Below, piece by piece: positions 33,584-41,073 of a stretch of 64,000 nucleotides of DNA; the stretch's first letter is position 1; the number at the start of each line of letters is the position of its first letter. A program made the translations under genes and the position numbers. The notes beneath the pieces were generated by a model. The model was given only the letters and a program-made list of their open reading frames with translations. It searched no databases and was not told the DNA's origin. The stretch is taken from positions 1-64,000 of the forward strand of contig JHWR01000001.1 in the NCBI GenBank assembly GCA_000687655.1, written 5' to 3'. Source of the DNA: Lachnospiraceae bacterium YSB2008. Its GTDB lineage: Bacteria > Bacillota > Clostridia > Lachnospirales > Lachnospiraceae.

Positions 33584-34930
33584 TTAAGATATTCTTTTTA
33601 TTATAGGCTCACGTGTCACCGGTTTTTCTAAAGAAATTGTGTATGCTGACTTAACAAGCCCGGCTGCCTCTTCTGCTTTCTCCTTATTATTTGCATATAT
33701 GACAGCTATAGGTTCATCCTTTGATATAGTTTCACCGATTCTCTTTCTTATCTCTATTCCAACCACAGGATCAATAACATCATCCAGTTTCTCACGGCCA
33801 CCACCAAGTGCTGTTACAGCAAGGCCGATTTTCTCGGTATCACATGCTGATATATAAACTCCGTTTATATTATCATCTGACATGACACATCCTTCTTTGT
33901 CGGTACTGTCCGTCAAATAAACATCCACTTTATACTTTGCCTCTCCAAGAAGGCTTAAGTCTTCAGTAATATCCGGATTACCACCCTGTGCACTGACAAA
34001 ATCACGGAACTTTTGGAGTGCAGCTCCATCTTTTATGACTCTCTCAACATCGGCAGAAGCTTTTTCAGAATCAGATACTCCTGCCACTTTCAGCATTTCA
34101 ACTGCAAGGGCTTTGCTGACTTCCGTAAGTCTCTCTTCTCCTCTGCCTTTCAGTACCTCTATAGCTTCCATAACTTCCAGTGTATTACCGACATAACGTC
34201 CAAGTGGTTCATTCATATCAGTTATCAGAGCAACCGTCTTTCTGCCCGCATTATTACCTATATCCACCATAACCTTCGCTAGCTTCTCAGAGGAATCCTC
34301 ATCTTTCATGAACGCTCCATTTCCGGTCTTAACATCAAGGACTATGCCGTCCGCACCGGCTGCAAGCTTTTTACTCATGATACTGGAGGCTATCAGCGAA
34401 TAATTCTCTACGGTTCCGGTCACATCACGCAATGCATAGAGAATCTTATCAGCCGGAGCAAGGCTCTTAGTCTGACTTATATCAGAAAAACCGACGGTAT
34501 TAACTGTGTTTATGAATTCTTCTTCGCTGAGATCCGAACGAAATCCCGGAATGCTTTCCAGTTTATCAACTGTACCTCCGGTATGTCCTAGTCCTCGTCC
34601 GCTCATCTTTGCTGTATGTACTCCGAGAGCTGCAAGTATAGGTCCGATAATAAGTGTTGTCTTGTCTCCGACCCCACCGGTAGAATGCTTATCTATAACA
34701 GTGCCATTTATGGCAGACAGATCAAGCATATCTCCGCTCTCAGCCATTGCTATCGTGAGAAATGTAGTTTCTTCTATATCCATCCCATTCAGATATATGG
34801 CCATAAGAAGTGAAGAAGCCTGATAATCAGGTATGCTTCCATCAGTAACCCCTTTCACAAAGAATTCTATCTCATCCTTCGTGAGTTTACCCCCATCTCT
34901 CTTCTTTTTGATAATATCAATTATATGCAT
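33584..34930 (-). CDS. pdp: Pyrimidine-nucleoside phosphorylase
   Basis: This enzyme phosphorolyses uridine, deoxyuridine and thymidine to base plus (deoxy)ribose-1-phosphate. The 448-residue length is normal. The family signature is SGRGLGHTGGTVDKLESIPG; phosphate-binding DKHSTGGVGDKT and the substrate loop KKLAAGADGIVLDVKTGNGAFMK are also clear. It lies 30 bases downstream of the M29-type aminopeptidase, in a run that starts with the pyr genes. Weak hairpins but no clear terminator follow; the pspA promoter begins just downstream. Confidence 0.97.
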   Translation of the reverse strand: MHIIDIIKKKRDGGKLTKDEIEFFVKGVTDGSIPDYQASSLLMAIYLNGMDIEETTFLTIAMAESGDMLDLSAINGTVIDKHSTGGVGDKTTLIIGPILAALGVHTAKMSGRGLGHTGGTVDKLESIPGFRSDLSEEEFINTVNTVGFSDISQTKSLAPADKILYALRDVTGTVENYSLIASSIMSKKLAAGADGIVLDVKTGNGAFMKDEDSSEKLAKVMVDIGNNAGRKTVALITDMNEPLGRYVGNTLEVMEAIEVLKGRGEERLTEVSKALAVEMLKVAGVSDSEKASADVERVIKDGAALQKFRDFVSAQGGNPDITEDLSLLGEAKYKVDVYLTDSTDKEGCVMSDDNINGVYISACDTEKIGLAVTALGGGREKLDDVIDPVVGIEIRKRIGETISKDEPIAVIYANNKEKAEEAAGLVKSAYTISLEKPVTREPIIKRIS

Positions 34931-34960
34931 GCCGTTTCCCCCAAAAACAACGGATCGTTT

Positions 34961-37030
34961 CTACGAACCAAAACCTTCATTTAACCCTTCGGTGCCCGGG
35001 AGTACAAATCTTCCGTCCCGAATTATGTCAACCTCTGTTCCATCCTCATTAACCGCATAAAGCCGTCCAAGCTCATCAAACGGAATAGTAATATCTGTAT
35101 GGCAGTTGAAATAAGCTTTCTCCGGCTCAGTATCACGAAGCAGTGAAAAGTCATTCTCCCTCGAGATTATCTCCTTGCCATTCGGATTATAAACCTTCGT
35201 GTCCTCAGCATGGCTGTAGCAGGTATCTCCGACTGCAAAATGCGGTCCGGTCTTCTCTATTATGAGTATCGGAAGCTTACGCATAATGTCATACTTCCTT
35301 CCCATCTCATAAGCATAAGTATTCGTTCCTATAGCAAACTCCCCGAGAGGAAGTGTACTGTGATTGAAGAGTATGTTGTCATCTATAAAGCCCTTGTTCT
35401 TCTCTTCTTCGTCAAAATTACTGCAGGTATATGACTCGACCATTCCATCTTTAAAAGTCATAATGAGATCTTTGAACTGCAATCCATTTATATATACACT
35501 GCTGACATGAAGCGTTCCTCCCGTCCCCTTCAGAACCGGTGAAGTAAACACTTCTCCAAGCGGAATATTCACATCAGCTACGCAGTTCTCAAACTGAGTC
35601 TCTTCATCCGGATTCTCCAGGCGGTGCATGATAACCTTCATATCTGTTTTATTTCCATGGGTTCCTTCGACCTTTACATATGATGCACGGTCAAATGTAT
35701 CGATTATTGTCTGTTGCAGACCCACATATTTATCATTCGGCAACGTGTTTATCTTCACGGTATCGCGGAAGATTTCATTAAAGTCATCTCCGATATCAGG
35801 AACAGGAAATGAAATGATAGTGAAGCTGTAGCTGTCACCCGGCAGATACTCTTCCCTAAGAAGTCCCATACTGCTCGTAAGTTCAGTACTGAGCTTTTTC
35901 TGTTCATCCGTGTATTTACATGCTGTATCCTTGCTGACGGGTTCAAAATCCTCTTCGCCAAATGTCTCGATAACTGCAGGTCCACCATAAACAGACATAT
36001 AATCTGCGTATTCCTCATATGCAGCACGTGCCGCTGATATCTTACGTTCCATATACTTACGATCAAGGAAAAGGCTGTCGTCCATCCGATGATCATATTC
36101 AAACTGGCGGAATACCGAAAGGTTCTCACAGCCCTGTTTAGTTATTCCGTGACGGACCACACGACCTACAGCATAACGAGAAAGAATTGCCTTAAGACCC
36201 ATATCTTTAAACTGCTTCACAGCCGCTCTGACCAGTCTCTCCTGTCCAATAAAGAATCTGATACTTACAGTCTCCCTGCTGTCGAAATCCACATTCATGC
36301 TTGTGAACCCCCGCCTCATTCCCTGCGTAAAGGTTGAGGCCATGCTCTCTATCTCTTCATCAGAAAGAGTATTCATGAACTCTGCAAGCTCCAGCTCGCT
36401 GTAGCTTATATTCTCTCCGTACCTGTAAAGATATGACGTGTCACTGAGATCAGCATTCATGACTATGTCATATATCAGCCCTGTCTCAGGAACAAACATT
36501 TCTCTTGTTCTGTCCATAAGGAAATATTCAGCATAATCAAAGGCATAGAAATACACTGCATCCCTGACTGACTTAAGAAGTGGTGATGCATCCATAAGAA
36601 AGAGGTTATATATTTCAAGAAACAGTTCAAGAAGTATAGTCACAGCCTCGTCCTTCCCATCATATATAAGCTGGGGAAGGTTGTGAAGTTCTGCAGTAAG
36701 AAAGCATATATAAGGTGTAAATGTACCGAATACAATATCTGCATGATCAGGATTTGCAAACGAATTGAAATATGGTGCATCTATAATGAATCCATCACCA
36801 TAATCCTCACTGAGTCCAAAAAACAGTTTTTCATTCAGCTCTTCAAGTTCCAGTTCACCGCTATACACTCCATCTTTGCCAAGCTTCTCACGTACATCTA
36901 AAACAAATTCAATGTATTCCGCTGCAATTACAAAAAAATCACAGTACCTCGGATTCGGCATAGTATCATTTTTAATCTCCGCAATCCTGGCCTGTGATAA
37001 AAGAAGTCTTTCATTTATATCATTCATCAT
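34961..37030 (-). CDS. M29-type metallo-aminopeptidase with long N-terminal extension
   Basis: M29 aminopeptidases remove N-terminal amino acids from peptides, using two metal ions. The C-terminal part (about residues 390-650) shows the family pattern: EGTHGNKTDMKV, the first metal Glu in NIPLGEVFTSP, the second in LPLGEFAIGTN, and the H-x-D-type cluster EKTGPHFAVGDTCYSHAED. The protein is 689 residues, about 280 more than typical M29 enzymes. The N-terminal 340 residues are helical and not recognised. GGAG lies 10 bases before the first ATG. It follows the DUF6142-like gene by 45 bases and precedes pdp, with no terminator seen. Confidence 0.85.
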   Translation of the reverse strand: MMNDINERLLLSQARIAEIKNDTMPNPRYCDFFVIAAEYIEFVLDVREKLGKDGVYSGELELEELNEKLFFGLSEDYGDGFIIDAPYFNSFANPDHADIVFGTFTPYICFLTAELHNLPQLIYDGKDEAVTILLELFLEIYNLFLMDASPLLKSVRDAVYFYAFDYAEYFLMDRTREMFVPETGLIYDIVMNADLSDTSYLYRYGENISYSELELAEFMNTLSDEEIESMASTFTQGMRRGFTSMNVDFDSRETVSIRFFIGQERLVRAAVKQFKDMGLKAILSRYAVGRVVRHGITKQGCENLSVFRQFEYDHRMDDSLFLDRKYMERKISAARAAYEEYADYMSVYGGPAVIETFGEEDFEPVSKDTACKYTDEQKKLSTELTSSMGLLREEYLPGDSYSFTIISFPVPDIGDDFNEIFRDTVKINTLPNDKYVGLQQTIIDTFDRASYVKVEGTHGNKTDMKVIMHRLENPDEETQFENCVADVNIPLGEVFTSPVLKGTGGTLHVSSVYINGLQFKDLIMTFKDGMVESYTCSNFDEEEKNKGFIDDNILFNHSTLPLGEFAIGTNTYAYEMGRKYDIMRKLPILIIEKTGPHFAVGDTCYSHAEDTKVYNPNGKEIISRENDFSLLRDTEPEKAYFNCHTDITIPFDELGRLYAVNEDGTEVDIIRDGRFVLPGTEGLNEGFGS

Positions 37031-37075
37031 GCTTTAGTTTCTCCTGTTTAATAATGCTCCTGTCCGGCAAACATG

Positions 37076-37402
37076 TCATAATATCATCAAAATTACAAGC
37101 AGTATCAGCACTGCTGTGTTCATCTCAATAGCATATCTCTTTCCATTATTACTTCCACTGACATCACGGAATGCAATAAATCCGAAGATTATCCCTGTCA
37201 CAGAAAGTACCATGGATATGCCAAGAAGCATGCCTACGTAATCACCTGCATTTCCTTTCTTAGCAATACCAATGATTACAGATACCAAAAGAAATGCAGC
37301 TGCGATAACTCCTGCCACAAATGATATCTTCGTATCCTGTGACAGAAGCTCGTCTGCAAATCTGTATCTTATAAGCTTTTTACTCTTATCTTTACGTTTC
37401 AT
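37076..37402 (-). CDS. Small membrane protein, DUF6142-like
   Basis: The 108-residue product has a basic start (MKRKDKSKKLIRYRFADELLSQDTK) and three TM helices (about residues 27-46, 56-78 and 92-108), ending at a hydrophobic C-terminus. Size and layout match the Lachnospiraceae DUF6142 group; I give that name from memory of the pattern. Its ATG lies 2 bases after the pyrD stop, so it is certainly in the pyr operon. It could be a small transport or regulatory partner, but no function is known. Confidence 0.75.
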   Translation of the reverse strand: MKRKDKSKKLIRYRFADELLSQDTKISFVAGVIAAAFLLVSVIIGIAKKGNAGDYVGMLLGISMVLSVTGIIFGFIAFRDVSGSNNGKRYAIEMNTAVLILLVILMIL

Positions 37403-37404
37403 TT

Positions 37405-38310
37405 TTACAATACAACTCCACGTATCTCATCAAGAGAGCTTATACCGTGGCTGTCCATATACTTCTCTATTCCATCAATAATCTTAATGCTTGCTTCAGG
37501 GTCATGGAAGTTAGCTGTTCCTACAGAAACTGCTGTAGCTCCCGCCATAATGAACTCAACTGCATCTTCCCATGTTGCGATTCCGCCCATTCCGATGACA
37601 GGTATCTTAACCGCCTTACATACCTCATATACCATTCTCACAGCGATTGGTTTGATACAAGGTCCTGAAACACCACCTGTCCTGTTGGCCAGTGCAAATG
37701 TCTTTCTTTCTATATCTATCTTCATTCCGGTTATCGTATTAATAAGTGAAAGAACATCTGCTCCTGCACTTTCAGCCGCAATTGCCATCTCCGAAATACT
37801 CGTTACATTTGGTGAAAGCTTCATGATTATCGGCTGCTTAGCACGATTTTTAACTTCTTCGGTTATATGAGCCAGCGCCTTTGGATCCTGTCCGAAGGCA
37901 ATACCGCCCTCTTTGACATTCGGACACGATACATTGATCTCCAGCATATCTACATCCGTATCAGCAAGTCTCTCAACCACTTCGATGTAGTCAGACTCAC
38001 TCTTACCGCATACATTTACTATGATCCTGGTATCTTTACCATAAAGGAATTCAAGATCTCTTTTGATAAATGTATCGATACCCGGATTCTGAAGACCTAT
38101 GGCATTCATCATGCCGCTCTTCACTTCCGCAACTCTCGGCACAGGATTACCTGCCCACGGTACATTTGCAACTCCCTTTGTAGTTACAGCGCCAAGCCTG
38201 GACACATCTATCATCTCGTCATATTCCATACCCGAACCAAAGGTCCCTGATGCGACTGTAACAGGATTCTTCCATTCTACGCCTGCTATATTAATACTTA
38301 AATCTGCCAT
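37405..38310 (-). CDS. pyrD: Dihydroorotate dehydrogenase B, catalytic subunit
   Basis: PyrD oxidises dihydroorotate to orotate with FMN. The 301-residue enzyme is class 1B, which uses PyrK to pass electrons to NAD. The class 1B active-site Cys is in EINVSCPNVKEGG, substrate contacts appear in NAIGLQNPG and NTITGMKIDI, and the FMN-phosphate site in VIGMGGIATWEDAVEFIMAGA. It lies 47 bases downstream of pyrK, in the unit pyrF-pyrK-pyrD. Confidence 0.98.
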   Translation of the reverse strand: MADLSINIAGVEWKNPVTVASGTFGSGMEYDEMIDVSRLGAVTTKGVANVPWAGNPVPRVAEVKSGMMNAIGLQNPGIDTFIKRDLEFLYGKDTRIIVNVCGKSESDYIEVVERLADTDVDMLEINVSCPNVKEGGIAFGQDPKALAHITEEVKNRAKQPIIMKLSPNVTSISEMAIAAESAGADVLSLINTITGMKIDIERKTFALANRTGGVSGPCIKPIAVRMVYEVCKAVKIPVIGMGGIATWEDAVEFIMAGATAVSVGTANFHDPEASIKIIDGIEKYMDSHGISSLDEIRGVVL

Positions 38311-38357
38311 GTTTTTACTCTTTCACGTAACAAAGTTTATATTTTCAAATATAGTTC

Positions 38358-39140
38358 CTAAAGCACAACCTCGTCAGCTGTAAACACAGGTCCGTCAACG
38401 CAGACCCTCTTATTATGAACCTTTGAATGATCATCTACATCCTTACTCTCACATACACAGGCAAGGCATGCTCCGACTCCACAGGCCATACGTTCTTCAA
38501 GGCTTAGATATGCCTTTATATCTCTTGCCTCAGCAAAGTTCTTAACTGCACGGAGCATAGGTTTAGGACCACATGCATATATCACATCAGCTACAAGATT
38601 CTCTGCTTCAGCAAGCTGAACTGCATTACCCTTCATACCTATGGTTCCCATGTCACTTGAGATATGAACTGTTGCTATATCGGAAAACTCATCAAGAAGG
38701 AAGCTTTCATCTCTGAATCCAAGAACCACATGAAGATTCTCCCTGGACATTCCATTTTCATGAAGTGCTTTTGCCAGTTTGACCATAGGAGGTATACCGA
38801 TACCGCCTCCAAATAGTATTGCAGAATTCCCCTCAAGAGTATATCCGTTTCCTATCGGTCCCAGAACCCTGACAGTATCGCCCTGTTTCAGCTCACTGAA
38901 CTCTTTCGTTCCGGCACCAACGACTCTGTATACCAGTCTGAGTGTTCCGGCAGACTTGTCAGTGTCGCATATACTGATAGGACGAGGAAGCATCCTGTCA
39001 GCCGAATTCGAATAAACAGATACGAACTGCCCCGGAACGGCAGTACTGACTATATCCTTTGCATCGAGCAACAGACTGAAGACATCACTTGCCAGTTTAT
39101 CTGTGCTCACAACCTTACATTCTCTTATAACCTTTGCCAT
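38358..39140 (-). CDS. pyrK: Dihydroorotate dehydrogenase B, electron transfer subunit
   Basis: PyrK carries FAD and a [2Fe-2S] cluster and moves electrons from PyrD to NAD+. The 260-residue protein has the FAD-binding LPRPISICDTD, the NAD domain start AILFGGGIGIPPMVKLAKAL, and the cluster cysteines in MACGVGACLACVCES and RVCVDGPVF. It starts 4 bases after the pyrF stop codon, so it is in the same operon. Confidence 0.97.
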   Translation of the reverse strand: MAKVIRECKVVSTDKLASDVFSLLLDAKDIVSTAVPGQFVSVYSNSADRMLPRPISICDTDKSAGTLRLVYRVVGAGTKEFSELKQGDTVRVLGPIGNGYTLEGNSAILFGGGIGIPPMVKLAKALHENGMSRENLHVVLGFRDESFLLDEFSDIATVHISSDMGTIGMKGNAVQLAEAENLVADVIYACGPKPMLRAVKNFAEARDIKAYLSLEERMACGVGACLACVCESKDVDDHSKVHNKRVCVDGPVFTADEVVL

Positions 39141-39144
39141 TTTA

Positions 39145-40065
39145 TCACCTTATAGCCCCATTAATATCTTCGATCATATCGATTACTGCCGCTCTCGAGG
39201 CATCTGCATATCCTGTCTCACCGAAGCTCGCATACTTCTCCTGCTTATAAGCAGCTATTATACCTCTGGAAGAATTGACTATTGCGCCAAGTCCGTCACT
39301 ATTGAAGAAGTGAGTGAGATCCTTACCCTTACCACCCTGAGCACCATAGCCCGGAACAAGGATATATGCCTTAGGCATGATATCACGAAGTATCTTGCCC
39401 ATCTCAGGATAAGTAGCACCAACTACTGCACCGACGTTACTGTAATTTCCGTCCATACTGTCAGCGCCCCACTTATCAACCATCTCACCTACTATCTCAT
39501 AAAGCGGCTTTCCATCAACCTCACGATCCTGGAATTCACCGGAAGAAGGATTGGACGTCTTAACCAGAACAAAGATGCCCTTATCACATTCGTTGCAGAC
39601 ATCTATGAAAGGCTTAACGCCATCTGAACCAAGATAAGGATTAACAGTAACTATATCCTCGTCAAATGGAGCGACAACTGTTCCTCCTATATCAACCTTT
39701 CCTATATGACCTACTGCATAAGCAGTGGATGTTGAACCTATGTCACCCCTCTTGATATCACCGATAACAACAAGCCCTTTCTCTTTACAAAGATCTACGG
39801 TCTTCTTGAAAGCTATAAGCCCCGGAATACCGAAATTCTCATACATAGCTATCTGAGGCTTAACTGCAGGTATAAGGTCATAGGTTGCCTCAACAATTCC
39901 TTTATTATATTCAAAAATTGCATCACCTATTGCTTCAAGTGTCTTTCCCTTTTCTGAATAAGCCTTCTCTAATATAAATGAAGGTATGAATGAAAGCTGT
40001 GGATCAAGCCCAACTACAACAGGTGCCTGTTTCTTTACTATTCCATCTATGAGTTTACTTATCAC
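39145..40065 (-). CDS. pyrF: Orotidine 5'-phosphate decarboxylase
   Basis: PyrF removes CO2 from OMP to make UMP, the last step of the pathway. This is the longer type (306 residues) with the catalytic Asp-Lys-Asp pattern in VIGDIKRGDIGSTSTAYA, and the phosphate loop LVPGYGAQGG. The start is GTG at 40065, with AGGAGG 8 bases upstream. It opens the pyr operon, which has a promoter at 40150-40178 and a structured leader at 40085-40149. No other pyr genes (pyrB, pyrC, carAB) are in the window. Confidence 0.97.
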   Translation of the reverse strand: MISKLIDGIVKKQAPVVVGLDPQLSFIPSFILEKAYSEKGKTLEAIGDAIFEYNKGIVEATYDLIPAVKPQIAMYENFGIPGLIAFKKTVDLCKEKGLVVIGDIKRGDIGSTSTAYAVGHIGKVDIGGTVVAPFDEDIVTVNPYLGSDGVKPFIDVCNECDKGIFVLVKTSNPSSGEFQDREVDGKPLYEIVGEMVDKWGADSMDGNYSNVGAVVGATYPEMGKILRDIMPKAYILVPGYGAQGGKGKDLTHFFNSDGLGAIVNSSRGIIAAYKQEKYASFGETGYADASRAAVIDMIEDINGAIR

Positions 40066-40084
40066 TATGATTTCCTCCTTATTC

Positions 40085-40110
40085 TTGTGTAATTATTCTT
40101 CATTACACAA
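40085..40110 (-). promoter_or_regulatory. Leader hairpin next to the pyrF ribosome site
   Basis: Perfect 9-base arms TTGTGTAAT and ATTACACAA with an 8-base loop, ending six bases before the AGGAGG of pyrF. Position suggests control of ribosome access. No PyrR-binding consensus was seen. Confidence 0.5.
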
Positions 40111-40113
40111 CAA

Positions 40114-40149
40114 AGTAACTGTCCACGTTCTGACACATGAACAGTTACT
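40114..40149 (-). promoter_or_regulatory. Inverted repeat at the pyrF transcription start
   Basis: The 9-base arms AGTAACTGT and ACAGTTACT are 18 bases apart. One arm lies directly after the -10 box, so transcription starts within it. It could be a repressor operator or a 5' stem-loop on the mRNA. Confidence 0.55.
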
Positions 40150-40178
40150 ATTATATATACATTTCAGCAACTTGGCAA
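40150..40178 (-). promoter_or_regulatory. Promoter of the pyrF-pyrK-pyrD operon
   Basis: Minus strand: -35 TTGCCA (40178-40173), 17-base spacer, -10 TATAAT (40155-40150), about 85 bases before the GTG start of pyrF. Confidence 0.75.
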
Positions 40179-40240
40179 TGACAAGAGTTACCCCTGCACC
40201 CTTTCAATACCACGCCTGAAAAACTATAATGTCACATTCA

Positions 40241-40999
40241 TCAGTTAATAATCTCACCAATTCCGATAAGATATTCTCTGAGGCGTTTCATCCCGGAATC
40301 TGATATTCTGATACTCATATCAAAGTTTCTTATCTCAAGTTCTCTTTCCTTCTTTCTGACACTTGATATCCGAGAAAAACTCACATAGTCACTTCTGTTA
40401 CAAAGCAGAAAATATCTCCCAAGATCCTCATCAGATACAGGAAACTCATTCCTGTACAGTTCAATCTCATCTTTCTCGGTATAAATGATGCAATACTTCC
40501 TGTGTATCTCCAACCAGATAATATCTCCGATACGAAACATATTCACTCTGCCCCTGTGATTCGTAACATACATTTTATTCACAATCGGGCTGTTCAAATA
40601 CTGAGTCCTGAATTTCATATACACATCGGACAAAGTCATTCTTAGCATATTATCCTTTGAGGATGAATCTAAGATTCTGAAACATCCAAAGTGATTGTAT
40701 GCTATATACTCCGTATCCATATCATAGGAAACAAAGATGATATCAGAAAATCTGTATCTCCTAATACTCCTAAGCACGGATGCCATTTCATAACCCGACG
40801 CCCTTTTCCCCTCATCGCTCATAAGGCTCGTGGATATAATAAAAAAGCAGATATCATACTCAAACAGCAATGTATTAAATCTTTCTTTTGAGCGTCCAAT
40901 AAGCACATGAATATTATCTGATATTCTCTTGACCATACTGACGATCTTTTTTATTGACTCCTCACGATCTTCATACAACAAAACATTAATACTCATCAT
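40241..40999 (-). CDS. LytTR-type transcription regulator with degenerate receiver
   Basis: The 252-residue protein has a receiver-like N-terminal domain (1-120) and a LytTR DNA-binding domain (about 150-248) with FRIGDIIWLEIHRKYCIIYTE and FLLCNRSDYVSFSRISSV. In the receiver, the acidic start is weak (LLYEDREESI), and the strand that should hold the phospho-acceptor reads DICFFIISTSLMSD, with no Asp at the usual place (normally FLDIxM). It probably responds by a signal other than phosphate, or is constitutive. No sensor kinase gene is adjacent. GGGGGG precedes tandem ATGs. Confidence 0.85.
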   Translation of the reverse strand: MMSINVLLYEDREESIKKIVSMVKRISDNIHVLIGRSKERFNTLLFEYDICFFIISTSLMSDEGKRASGYEMASVLRSIRRYRFSDIIFVSYDMDTEYIAYNHFGCFRILDSSSKDNMLRMTLSDVYMKFRTQYLNSPIVNKMYVTNHRGRVNMFRIGDIIWLEIHRKYCIIYTEKDEIELYRNEFPVSDEDLGRYFLLCNRSDYVSFSRISSVRKKERELEIRNFDMSIRISDSGMKRLREYLIGIGEIIN

Positions 41000-41015
41000 T
41001 TACCCCCCTGATTAC

Positions 41016-41058
41016 GAAAAAAAACAGCACAAGGAATCCTCAGGATTCCTCATGCTGT
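41016..41058 (-). terminator. Terminator of the penicillin-binding protein gene
   Basis: Minus strand: ACAGCA and TGCTGT outer arms and an AGGAATCC/GGATTCCT inner stem, followed by eight T. Located 16 bases after the stop codon. Confidence 0.9.
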
Positions 41059-41073
41059 ATCTGCATCTCTAAA

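Noticed and set aside
40071-40149. A PyrR attenuator in the pyr leader
   Set aside because: No PyrR anti-antiterminator consensus and no terminator hairpin with a T run was found between the promoter and pyrF.
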